The translations under genes were made by a program, and so were the position numbers. DNA of 7,076 nucleotides from Planctomycetota bacterium. Its GTDB lineage: Bacteria > Planctomycetota > Phycisphaerae > Tepidisphaerales > Tepidisphaeraceae. Where the stretch lies: positions 1 to 7,076 of the forward strand of contig JAEZED010000184.1 in assembly GCA_023417885.1 (NCBI GenBank), given 5' to 3'. The notes beneath the pieces were generated by a model. The model saw only the letters and a list, made by a program, of their open reading frames with translations, was not told where the DNA came from and made no database searches. This document shows positions 1-5,912 of the stretch, piece by piece (positions within the stretch are counted from its first letter, which is position 1; each line of letters begins with the position of its first letter).

Positions 1-11
1 ACCCCGGATCG

Positions 12-47
12 CGCCGCGCCCCGCGCGGCGGAGGGCGCGAGCGCGCC
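12..47. other. Two adjacent GC-only hairpins upstream of the first gene
   Basis: Bases 12-19 (CGCCGCGC) pair perfectly with 23-30 around a 3-base loop. Immediately after, GGCGC at 34-38 pairs with GCGCC at 43-47. Both stems are almost pure G and C and no T-run follows, so an intrinsic terminator for an upstream gene is not well supported. In DNA this rich in GC such stems arise easily by chance. The reading frame of the following gene is also open back to base 1, so this could even be coding DNA if the true start lies further upstream. Confidence 0.3.
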
Positions 48-63
48 ACGGGCCCGCCGGCGC

Positions 64-68
64 AGGGA
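64..68 (+). promoter_or_regulatory. Shine-Dalgarno-like AGGGA deciding the GTG start at 76
   Basis: AGGGA lies 7 bases before the GTG at 76, close to ideal spacing for ribosome binding. It is the main reason for preferring this GTG, because the frame stays open to the window edge with no ATG in it. No TANNNT element precedes this start, unlike four other genes here. Confidence 0.5.
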
Positions 69-75
69 TCGCCCC

Positions 76-1956
76 GTGACGCCGCGCACGGCCTTCCAGG
101 AGGCCCCCGGAGTCGAGGAGCCGGGCCCGCTGCCCTCGTATCGCCAGATCGTGCTCGGGCCGTATGCGCGTCATCCGCGCTGCTGGTCATCGCGGCAGGT
201 GTTCTTCGCGTCGATGAGTCTCATCGCGCTGATCTATCTCGGTCTCTACCACCCCTACTGGGTGCGCGGCGGAGATTCCGAGCTCTACCTCGTCATCGCG
301 CGCAACCTCGTGCGCGGCGAGGGGTACACCTACAACAACCAGCCGGTCGCGCTCGTTCCGCCTCTCTGGCCGATGGTGTTGGCGGGGGCGTTCTGGGTGA
401 CGAGCGTCGTCGGCTTCCTGAAGCTGCTGATGCCGGGGCTGTTCCTGGTCTTCCTGGGTTGCGCCTACTGCGTGCTTAGGCGCATCGCCTCCCCGTGGGT
501 CTGCGCCGCGAGCATCGTGCTGACGGCGCTGTTTCAGGGGATGGTGACGCTCACGCAATGGTTTCACAGCGACGCCCTTTTCTTCGCCCTTTCCTGGGGT
601 GGCCTGCTCATGGCGATCAAGGCGGGCGAGGCGCATGCCGCCGCGCGCGTGTCGCGCGCCTCGGGTCTTGCCCTAGGCGCCACGGCGTGCCTCGTCGCCG
701 CCGTCGCGACGCGGTGGGTGGGCATCCTCTGGTGGCCCATGCTCGTCGCCGGCTTCATGCACGGCCGCGCGCTGCTGGTCGTGCGCGACGGGCGCCTGCG
801 CGTGGCGGGCGGTGCGCTGCGGCCGGATGCGATGTGGGCCGCATCGGCCCTCTCGGGCCTACTAGCGGCGGGGGTCTTCTTCGGTTTGCGCTGGGGACTG
901 GCCGCCGATCCCGCGGAGGTCGATCCGCGATACGACGCCTTCATCACGGGGCATTACGCGCTGGTGAATCCGCACGACGCGCCGACGATCGGCACGCACC
1001 TTTACCGCGCGATACTCTCTTACGAGTGGCTCGCGCAGCTCTACTGGAAGGAACTGGCCCGCGCTCCCGACCTGGCGCTGGCCTTCTCGCGATTCGCCGC
1101 GATCACGGTCGTTCCGCTGGCCGTGGCGGGCGTCGTCGGGCTGGCGAGGCGGCAGTGGATCTGGCTCGGCATGGCGGCGGCGTGGCTGCCCGTGGTGATG
1201 ACGTGGCCTCACCCGGTCGATCGCTACCTCGGCCCCGTCGCGCCGATGCTGGTGTGCGGCAGCATCCTCGGCACGACGTGGATCGCGCGATGGCTCGATG
1301 GACGCTTCGCCACGTCGAACCTGCGCGACGCGATGCGCCGCCTGCCCTTCGCCGTCATGGCCGCGCCGCTTCTCGTCGCGCTCAGCTACAACGTCGGGCG
1401 CTACGGGCTCGATGTCTGGGCCCGGCTCGACTACTACCCGCGCTACGAAGGGGGAAACCAGCCCAGCCTGAACCGGATCGCCGCCTACCTCCGGCAGAAT
1501 CAGCCGGCTCTGGGCGGGGAAATCGGCATCACGCGAACCGGCTTTGCCCCGCCCACCAACGAGGCCGAAGTCGAAGAGCGCCGGCAGAAGACGCGCCTCG
1601 TGCGGCGCAACCTCATCTTTCTCTCCGACACCACCGCCGTCGACATGCCCGCGGTCGAGGACATCGATCCGCGCGACCTCGCCTTCATCGACTGGTGCAC
1701 GCGCAACAACGTCCGCTTCTTCGTGGTCCGCCCCAAGGACAGCCGCTACTTCGTCCACCTCCACGCGCTCCCGTGGCACGCGCCGGCCAGCGAGTGGGAG
1801 ATCCGGAGCGAAGAACACGTCCTCTACGAGATCATCAACGGCGCCGCGCGCCGCGTCCCCGTTTCCGACTGGCCGCAGGAGGTCCTGCTCATCCCCGGCC
1901 TCGAGGACGTCCGCCAGGTCCCCGGTCGCGCAGGGCTTCCGCTGGCCTACGACTGA
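76..1956 (+). CDS. Polytopic ArnT/PMT-like (GT39-type) glycosyltransferase
   Basis: Probable integral-membrane glycosyltransferase of the GT-C fold, which moves a sugar from a polyprenyl-phosphate donor to a lipid, glycan or protein on the outer face of the inner membrane. After a roughly 40-residue N-terminus come about a dozen hydrophobic segments (approximately 42-58, 93-110, 112-136, 140-158, 165-181, 197-213, 216-232, 254-272, 339-356, 361-378, 386-405, 423-440). The first external loop holds GGDSELY (65-71), where the family keeps its catalytic or metal-binding acidic residue (likely Asp67). It is followed by an ArnT-like stretch ending in PPLWP (95-99). HPVDRYLGPVAPML (379-392) matches the RYLxPxxP pattern common in these enzymes. 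Residues 441-626 are largely soluble and presumably periplasmic; I do not recognise that part as a named domain. The start is GTG with AGGGA seven bases upstream. Acceptor and sugar cannot be told, and there are no partner glycan genes beside it. The stop lies 10 bases from the convergent elbB stop. Confidence 0.8.
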   Translation: MTPRTAFQEAPGVEEPGPLPSYRQIVLGPYARHPRCWSSRQVFFASMSLIALIYLGLYHPYWVRGGDSELYLVIARNLVRGEGYTYNNQPVALVPPLWPMVLAGAFWVTSVVGFLKLLMPGLFLVFLGCAYCVLRRIASPWVCAASIVLTALFQGMVTLTQWFHSDALFFALSWGGLLMAIKAGEAHAAARVSRASGLALGATACLVAAVATRWVGILWWPMLVAGFMHGRALLVVRDGRLRVAGGALRPDAMWAASALSGLLAAGVFFGLRWGLAADPAEVDPRYDAFITGHYALVNPHDAPTIGTHLYRAILSYEWLAQLYWKELARAPDLALAFSRFAAITVVPLAVAGVVGLARRQWIWLGMAAAWLPVVMTWPHPVDRYLGPVAPMLVCGSILGTTWIARWLDGRFATSNLRDAMRRLPFAVMAAPLLVALSYNVGRYGLDVWARLDYYPRYEGGNQPSLNRIAAYLRQNQPALGGEIGITRTGFAPPTNEAEVEERRQKTRLVRRNLIFLSDTTAVDMPAVEDIDPRDLAFIDWCTRNNVRFFVVRPKDSRYFVHLHALPWHAPASEWEIRSEEHVLYEIINGAARRVPVSDWPQEVLLIPGLEDVRQVPGRAGLPLAYD

Positions 1957-1966
1957 CGCCCCTCCT

Positions 1967-2671
1967 TCACGCGGCCACTTCGACTCCGGCCATCTCGAGC
2001 ACCGTGTCGACCATCTTGTTCGCGCCGACGAAGACGGTGTAGGGGCCCACGTCGTTCATGTAGCAGGGGGTCGTCACGAGCCGGTTCTTCTCGTCGACGA
2101 CGATGCCCGTCTCGTCCGTTTCCTGGTGGCGTCCGCCGAGCTGGTTGATCGCGTCGGCCGTCGTGCGGTCGGTGCCAATGGTGATCTGCGGCGCGATGCC
2201 GCGCGGCCCGAAGACCGCCGCCGCCAGCACCGGGGCGATGCACGCCAGGCCAATCGGCTTGCCCGCTGCATGGAAGTCGGCCAGCACGCGCCGCACCTGC
2301 GGCTCGACCTTGACGTTCGTGCCGTCGAAGGCGAAGGAGCAGAGGTTCTTGGCGGCCCCGAACCCGCCGGGGAAGATGAGGCAGAGGTGCTCGTCGGCGC
2401 GGCACTCCTCGAGCGGGCGGATCTTCCCGCGGGCGATGCGGGCGCTCTCGGCGAGCACGTTGCGCTTTTCGCCGGTCTCGGTGCCGGCGAGATGGTCGAT
2501 CACCTGGCGCTGGGGGACGTCGGGGGCGTAACACTGGTAGCTCACGCCCACTCGGTCGAGCGCGACGAGCACGCTGACGGCCTCGGTGATCTCGGTGCCG
2601 TCATAGACGCCGGAGCCGGAAAGCACGACCGCGGCGGTGGAGGAGGAATCGTGGGTGGTTGGCTCAGGCAT
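1967..2671 (-). CDS. elbB: ElbB/ES1-family glyoxalase-like protein (DJ-1/PfpI superfamily)
   Basis: Cytosolic class I glutamine-amidotransferase-fold protein of the ElbB (SCRP-27A, ES1) family. E. coli ElbB was linked genetically to isoprenoid synthesis and has weak glyoxalase activity; the physiological substrate is unsettled. The 234-residue product carries family hallmarks throughout: VVLSGSGVYDGTEITEAV (15-32), the YAPDVPQ region (48-54), GEKRNVLAESARIARGKIRP (67-86), IFPGGFGAAKNL (99-110), the nucleophile elbow GLACIAP with Cys144, ITIGTD (163-168), and VVDEKNRLVTTPCYM (191-205). Length is close to the usual roughly 220, with about 12 extra residues at the N-terminus. Start is ATG at 2671. 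Neither a Shine-Dalgarno nor a TANNNT box is visible before it; the upstream DNA is the repeat-rich gap shared with the divergent arfB-like gene. Family assignment is very secure, exact role is not. Confidence 0.93.
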   Translation of the reverse strand: MPEPTTHDSSSTAAVVLSGSGVYDGTEITEAVSVLVALDRVGVSYQCYAPDVPQRQVIDHLAGTETGEKRNVLAESARIARGKIRPLEECRADEHLCLIFPGGFGAAKNLCSFAFDGTNVKVEPQVRRVLADFHAAGKPIGLACIAPVLAAAVFGPRGIAPQITIGTDRTTADAINQLGGRHQETDETGIVVDEKNRLVTTPCYMNDVGPYTVFVGANKMVDTVLEMAGVEVAA

Positions 2672-2685
2672 GGCGGTGGGTGGGA

Positions 2686-2808
2686 GGCAGAGGGCAGAGG
2701 GCCGATGTCAGGTCCTTCGATGAGGTTCAGAGTGCCGGAAGCAGGGGCATTCCGTCAAGCCACGCCCCGCACTGCTCCGGCACTGCCGTCCGCCCTCTGC
2801 CATCTGCC
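2686..2808. repeat. Imperfect outer inverted repeat in the elbB/arfB gap
   Basis: The 17-base arm at 2686-2702 (GGCAGAGGGCAGAGGGC) is the reverse complement of 2792-2808 with one mismatch (16/17). Each arm is built of a 7-base unit, GGCAGAG, present twice in the left arm and as CTCTGCC plus ATCTGCC in the right arm. The flanking G-rich or C-rich bases partly continue the symmetry. The arms bracket a second, inner dyad. This could be a small non-autonomous mobile or REP-like element, or a structured regulatory region. Only one copy can be seen here. Confidence 0.6.
2731..2784. other. Inner stem-loop within the elbB/arfB inverted repeat
   Basis: AGTGCCGGA at 2731-2739 pairs perfectly with TCCGGCACT at 2776-2784. 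The helix continues, after a single bulged A at 2740, with GCA (2741-2743) against TGC (2773-2775). After a 4-base bulge on the right side it goes on with GGGGC (2744-2748) against GCCCC (2764-2768), leaving a 15-base loop. That is 17 base pairs in all. It sits inside the outer repeat but off-centre: 28 bases separate the left arms and 7 the right arms. Confidence 0.55.
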
Positions 2809-2824
2809 CTCTCCACCCCCCGCC

Positions 2825-2830
2825 TACGCT
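2825..2830 (+). promoter_or_regulatory. Putative leaderless -10 box TACGCT for the arfB-like gene
   Basis: TACGCT ends 6 bases before the ATG at 2837 and contains the only TA dinucleotide in the whole 165-base gap. The spacing would place the transcription start on or next to the start codon. No Shine-Dalgarno precedes the ATG. No convincing -35 box is seen; the expected place lies within the right arm of the inverted repeat. Confidence 0.45.
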
Positions 2831-2836
2831 TTGCCG

Positions 2837-3286
2837 ATGTCCGGCACCGTCCACGAGGAAGGCGGCTACCTGCGCCTCGCGCCCGCAGCGCGCGTGGCGG
2901 AGTCTGCCGTGCGCATCCAGACGAGCCGAAGCGGCGGCCCGGGCGGCCAGAGCGTGAACAAGCTCTCCAGCGCGGTCGAGGTCTGGGTGCCGGTGACGTC
3001 GATCGAAGGCTTGGACGAGCATGCACAAGCCCGCCTCCGCGTCATCGCCGGCGCCGCCCGGATGACGAAGGAGGACGAGGTTCACCTGCGCGCCGAGGAC
3101 ACGCGCAGCCAACGCGACAACCGGACGATCGTCCTGGAGCGCCTCGCCGAGCTCGTCCGCCGTGCCCTCGTCCGCCCCAAACACCGCAGAAAGACCCGAC
3201 CCAGCCGCGCCGCGAAGGAGCGGCGAATCAAGGCCAAGAAGCAGCGCGGAGAGACGAAGGCGCTGCGCCGGGGCGTCGGGCACTAG
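2837..3286 (+). CDS. arfB: ArfB-type peptidyl-tRNA hydrolase (ribosome rescue factor)
   Basis: Codon-independent release factor relative that enters ribosomes stalled without a stop codon and hydrolyses the peptidyl-tRNA. The 149-residue protein has only the catalytic release-factor domain plus a basic tail; the codon-recognition domains of RF1/RF2 are absent, and the size fits ArfB (YaeJ, about 140). Residues 32-41 read SGGPGGQSVN, with the catalytic GGQ at 36-38. A helical stretch, RAEDTRSQRDNR (85-96), follows, as in the family. The tail from about 112 is rich in Lys and Arg and ends in the pattern KTRPSRAAKERRIKAKKQRG (119-138), matching the ArfB tail that lies in the empty mRNA channel. 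The frame is open far upstream, but only from ATG 2837 does the protein resemble ArfB, and the N-terminus then has normal length. Transcribed away from elbB and toward the metallophosphoesterase gene. Confidence 0.92.
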   Translation: MSGTVHEEGGYLRLAPAARVAESAVRIQTSRSGGPGGQSVNKLSSAVEVWVPVTSIEGLDEHAQARLRVIAGAARMTKEDEVHLRAEDTRSQRDNRTIVLERLAELVRRALVRPKHRRKTRPSRAAKERRIKAKKQRGETKALRRGVGH

Positions 3287-3301
3287 CGCACTGGCGCGCA
3301 C

Positions 3302-3328
3302 GAGCCCGCAAGCGTGGCTTGCGGGCTC
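3302..3328. terminator. Perfect hairpin between convergent genes, possible two-way terminator
   Basis: GAGCCCGCAAG at 3302-3312 pairs perfectly with CTTGCGGGCTC at 3318-3328 around the loop CGTGG; the outer loop bases can also pair, giving 12 base pairs. It starts 15 bases after the arfB-like stop and ends 12 bases before the stop end of the opposing metallophosphoesterase gene, where a shared bidirectional terminator would be expected. No T-run follows on either strand, so it is not a textbook intrinsic terminator. It could instead act as an mRNA 3'-end stabiliser or be one copy of a dispersed palindromic repeat. Confidence 0.55.
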
Positions 3329-3340
3329 CGACCTCGGGTC

Positions 3341-4255
3341 CTACCGGCCTTGTAGTTCCTGCTGGACGGCGAACTCCTCCTCGTTCACCGGATCCTCACG
3401 CCGCGCCTCCACGCGATCCCAGCCGCCGTCGAGCTTCTCGTAGACCACGCGCGGCCCGTCCACGAACGCGCCGGCCGTCTCGCACTTGCGCACCTGCACC
3501 GTCACTCGATCATGCGCAAGCCCGTCGAAGGCCGCCCCCTCGACAATCAGGCGGTTGTAGGCGTTCGGCTCGTCGCGACGGCGATGGCTGCACGCCGTCC
3601 CCGCCTGGATCGACAGGATGCTGCGCTTTGTCGCCTCGTGGTGCGTCCGCACGTCGCCGCTGTAGTTCATGTGAAGGTGGCCCGCCAGCAGCACCTCGAC
3701 GCCCACCGACTCCAGCGTTCGCAGCGCCCGCGCCGCGCCCCGGACGATCCCATGCGGGCGATCGTGCATCGGCGGGATGAACGGGTGGTGCGTCACCACG
3801 ATCTTGAACAGCTCGTCCGGCGTCTCCGCCGCCAGAAGGTGGACATCCAGGAGCTGCTCGGCGCTGATGCGGCCGTCCTTCCAGAAGCCGTCAAGCGTGG
3901 GGCTGAATGGTCGGGCGGTGTTCAGGCCGACGACCAGGAGTTGCTCGTCTCGGAAGACGGGGCGGAGCTCGTCCATGACGTACCGCCGATACCGGCCGAC
4001 GGGGCTCATGAATCGTCGGACGACGTCGTATAGGGGAACATCGTGGTTTCCCGGCACACACAACTGTGGCCCCGGCAGGCGGTTAAGAAACTGCATCGCA
4101 GCGCGAAACTGCCCGGCGCGGGCCCGCTGGGTGAAGTCGCCGCTGACGACCAGGAGGTCGTACCGCCAGGCGAGGAGATCCTCCGCCAATGCCTCGACGA
4201 CGGCCGGATCCTCGGCGCCGAAGTGGATGTCGCTGATATGGGCGATCCGCCGCAC
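3341..4255 (-). CDS. Calcineurin-like metallophosphoesterase
   Basis: Dinuclear-metal phosphoesterase of the class III cyclic-nucleotide phosphodiesterase/CpdA-like superfamily. All the core motifs are present in order in the 304 residues: DIH (Asp9, His11), GD (Asp40) in VVSGDFTQRA, GNHD (Asn70, His71) in VPGNHDVP, the metal histidine in VVTHHP (His156), and GHLH (His193, His195). The enzyme should therefore be active. No signal peptide or membrane span is seen, so it is probably cytosolic. The C-terminal 80 or so residues form a small strand-rich extension and an acidic end. The substrate (cyclic nucleotide, phosphodiester or phosphomonoester) cannot be inferred. The start is GTG at 4255; TAGGAT just upstream could serve as a Shine-Dalgarno (AGGA, spacing 7) or as a -10 box. 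It is a single gene, convergent with the arfB-like gene and divergent from the foldase gene. Confidence 0.9.
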   Translation of the reverse strand: MRRIAHISDIHFGAEDPAVVEALAEDLLAWRYDLLVVSGDFTQRARAGQFRAAMQFLNRLPGPQLCVPGNHDVPLYDVVRRFMSPVGRYRRYVMDELRPVFRDEQLLVVGLNTARPFSPTLDGFWKDGRISAEQLLDVHLLAAETPDELFKIVVTHHPFIPPMHDRPHGIVRGAARALRTLESVGVEVLLAGHLHMNYSGDVRTHHEATKRSILSIQAGTACSHRRRDEPNAYNRLIVEGAAFDGLAHDRVTVQVRKCETAGAFVDGPRVVYEKLDGGWDRVEARREDPVNEEEFAVQQELQGR

Positions 4256-4261
4256 GGGCTG

Positions 4262-4267
4262 ATCCTA
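4262..4267 (-). promoter_or_regulatory. TAGGAT before the metallophosphoesterase GTG: -10 box or Shine-Dalgarno
   Basis: On the minus strand TAGGAT ends 6 bases before the GTG at 4255. It fits the TANNNT pattern seen before three other genes, but it also contains AGGA at a 7-base spacing suitable for ribosome binding. The sequence alone cannot decide between the two. No good -35 box is seen. Confidence 0.4.
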
Positions 4268-4417
4268 CCGCTACCGGCTCGGAAGGGGCCATCCCGGGCT
4301 TGGGGACGGATGAGGCGATTTTCATTGACCGCCGGCGCCGGGGCGGCTCAGATTACGCTCTTTCACCGCCTGCTGCGGCGAGGGGCTTCTCTGGACGATT
4401 CGACCGGCAAGTACCGA

Positions 4418-4423
4418 TAACAT
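4418..4423 (+). promoter_or_regulatory. Putative leaderless -10 box TAACAT for the foldase gene
   Basis: TAACAT ends 7 bases before the ATG at 4431, so transcription would begin at or beside the start codon. No Shine-Dalgarno occurs in the bases between. A -35-like TGGACG lies at 4392-4397, but its 20-base spacing is too long to count as strong support. Confidence 0.45.
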
Positions 4424-4430
4424 CAGCACC

Positions 4431-5837
4431 ATGACGGCCGACGCCCCCGCTCCATCCACGCCTGTAACCCTGGCCCGCATCCTGCGCGCCGGGATCGCGA
4501 CATGGATGATGCTGCTGATTGTGGCCGCGCCGGCAATCGTGGCGGGATGCGCCGAGCCCGTGGCCCACCCCGACCTCACGCTCCCGCAGACGGCCGGCGA
4601 TGACCTGGAGGGGGATGCCGATCCGGGCGTGGACGTTCGAACGATCGATGAGCGGGGCGCCGCCCCGGACGGCCCGGTCACGCCCTCGGGGGCCGAGGCG
4701 CCGGCGTCGGACGACTCGGCGCGCCTCGCGGAGCCGGGGCAGAATCCCGAGATCTTCGCCAATGCCCAGCCGGCCCAGGGCGTCGCCCGGAGCAACACGA
4801 CGGGCGCGGCGGAGGCGACGGAGTCCGCCGGCTACTACACCGTCGGCGGGGTGCTGGCGGAGGTGAACGGCAAGCCGATCTTCACGGACGAGGTGATCTC
4901 CGCGGTCGCCAACGAGCTGCGCGGGCTGGCGAAGCAGCAGGGTGACCGGGAGGCGTTCGTCCGGCAGGCGGCGGGCGTGCTGGGGCGCGAGCTCAATGCG
5001 CGGATCTATGACGAGACGCTTCGCCTGGTTGCGGAGCGCAACCTAACCCGCGCCGATCGCGAGCGCGCCGGTTTCGCGGCGACGCAGTACCGGATCAACC
5101 GCATCACGGCCGCGGGCGGCAGCGAAGCGCGGGCGCGGCAGTACGCGCGGGAGGAGACGGGCCTCTCGCTGGAGAAGCTCGTGGAGGACCGGGAGAAGGA
5201 GTTTCTCTTCCAGCTCTTCCTTCAGGCGGTGGTGCTGCCGCGGGCGATTCCGTCGGCGGACGATGTACGGGCCTACTTCCTGCGGCACCGCGACGCGATG
5301 CTGAAGTCGGGAGGTCAGGGGAAGATCGAGTTCCTGCTGATCGAGTTCGACACGATGTCGGACGCGCCCGAGCAGGTGCAGGCGCGCGCGCAGCACGTGC
5401 GGCAACTGGCGCTGGCCGGCGAGGACTTCGCCAAGCTCGCGGCGGAGTACAACGACAACGCGGCCTATCAGGCCAGCGGGGGAACGATTCCCGGGATGCC
5501 GCTGGGTCGCGGCGACTTCCGGTGGTCGGCCGTGGATCAGGCGGTCTGGGCGACGCCGGAGGGGGGCGTGACCGAGGTTATCAGCGACGACGCGGGCCGG
5601 CGGCTCTTCCTGGCGAAGGTGATCAGCAAGGAGGAGCCAAAGCCCGTCAGCTTCGACGAGGCGCAGCGGCAGATCCGCGACATCATCACCAACCAGCGGC
5701 GCATCGAGCTGATCCGGCAGTACATGGACGAGGCCCGGGGCTACGCCGCCGTCACGCCGGGCGAGGAGATCAACCGCAATCTCCAGACGGCCGTCGAGGT
5801 CGTCGCGCAGCAGTACGAGGCGTGGCGGGCGGAATAG
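4431..5837 (+). CDS. SurA/PpiC-type foldase lipoprotein, parvulin domain probably inactive
   Basis: Predicted envelope lipoprotein acting as a chaperone or peptidyl-prolyl isomerase. The N-terminus has a hydrophobic segment (about 20-38) ending in the lipobox VAGC, with lipidated Cys40. The +2 residue is Ala, which in E. coli would allow export to the outer membrane. Residues 41-137 are a low-complexity linker rich in Ala, Pro, Asp, Glu and Gly, a likely flexible tether. VGGVLAEVNGKPIFTDEV (138-155) is the typical opening of SurA/PpiC chaperone domains, followed by a long helical region to about 295. Residues 297-397 match a parvulin domain: KIEFLLIEF, a helix with EDFAKLAAEYND, SGGTIPGMPLGRGDF (349-363), then AVDQAVWATPEGGVTEVI. 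The positions where active parvulins carry the two core histidines read Phe301 and Arg391 by my alignment, so a chaperone role is more likely than catalysis. A helical C-terminus follows the parvulin domain. ATG start, no Shine-Dalgarno. Confidence 0.82.
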   Translation: MTADAPAPSTPVTLARILRAGIATWMMLLIVAAPAIVAGCAEPVAHPDLTLPQTAGDDLEGDADPGVDVRTIDERGAAPDGPVTPSGAEAPASDDSARLAEPGQNPEIFANAQPAQGVARSNTTGAAEATESAGYYTVGGVLAEVNGKPIFTDEVISAVANELRGLAKQQGDREAFVRQAAGVLGRELNARIYDETLRLVAERNLTRADRERAGFAATQYRINRITAAGGSEARARQYAREETGLSLEKLVEDREKEFLFQLFLQAVVLPRAIPSADDVRAYFLRHRDAMLKSGGQGKIEFLLIEFDTMSDAPEQVQARAQHVRQLALAGEDFAKLAAEYNDNAAYQASGGTIPGMPLGRGDFRWSAVDQAVWATPEGGVTEVISDDAGRRLFLAKVISKEEPKPVSFDEAQRQIRDIITNQRRIELIRQYMDEARGYAAVTPGEEINRNLQTAVEVVAQQYEAWRAE

Positions 5838-5858
5838 CCGTTTCCCGCCGCCGCGGCC

Positions 5859-5898
5859 GCCGCCGGAGGATGCGACTTCGAATCCTGAGGTCGGCGGC
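5859..5898. terminator. Compound hairpin between the foldase and oxidoreductase genes
   Basis: GCCGCCG at 5859-5865 pairs with CGGCGGC at 5892-5898. Inside, AGGAT at 5867-5871 pairs with ATCCT at 5882-5886, and CGA (5873-5875) can pair with TCG (5878-5880). The two helices are separated by an uneven internal loop (1 and 5 bases). The structure begins 21 bases after the foldase stop and ends directly against the TACCAT box of the next gene. It has no T-run, so termination is a guess; it would insulate the two genes. The left arm lies in a CCG-repeat tract, so several pairing registers are possible. Confidence 0.35.
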
Positions 5899-5904
5899 TA
5901 CCAT
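5899..5904 (+). promoter_or_regulatory. Putative leaderless -10 box TACCAT for the oxidoreductase gene
   Basis: TACCAT ends 8 bases before the ATG at 5913, in a 75-base gap that is otherwise mostly C and G. No usable Shine-Dalgarno precedes this ATG; the only GGAGG (5865-5869) is more than 40 bases away. The -35 position has only a weak match. This box favours ATG 5913 over the alternative in-frame ATG at 5949. Confidence 0.45.
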
Positions 5905-5912
5905 AGGCCCCC

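Noticed and set aside
862..1818. A 318-codon minus-strand frame antisense to the glycosyltransferase gene.
   Set aside because: Low-complexity Arg/Asp/Glu/Val composition, no motif, entirely inside a confident gene.
1957..1966. A terminator between the convergent glycosyltransferase and elbB genes.
   Set aside because: The gap is only 10 bases and contains no dyad or T-run.
495..2042. A 515-codon plus-strand frame overlapping the glycosyltransferase gene.
   Set aside because: Composition is dominated by Arg, Ala, Gly and His with no domain pattern. The overlapping frame has clear membrane spans and GT39-like motifs.
2686..2814. The GGCAGAG/CTCTGCC 7-mers as a CRISPR or tandem array.
   Set aside because: Only two units per arm, in inverted arrangement, with no regular spacers.
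1544..2836. A 580-codon open frame on the plus strand that ends in the arfB-like gene and runs back through elbB and the end of the glycosyltransferase gene.
   Set aside because: Only the part from ATG 2837 resembles a protein family. The upstream part is Arg/Ser/Pro/Ala-rich, overlaps two confident genes, and reflects the scarcity of stop codons in GC-rich DNA.
2659..3780. A 373-codon plus-strand frame across the intergenic repeats, the arfB-like gene and into the metallophosphoesterase gene.
   Set aside because: Arg/Pro-rich without family features; a shadow of the GGQ protein and of the antisense gene.
4325..4353. A sigma-70-like promoter TTGACC (4325-4330) with TCAGAT 17 bases later.
   Set aside because: The -35 is good but the -10 matches only 3 of 6 consensus bases; the TAACAT box next to the start is the better candidate.
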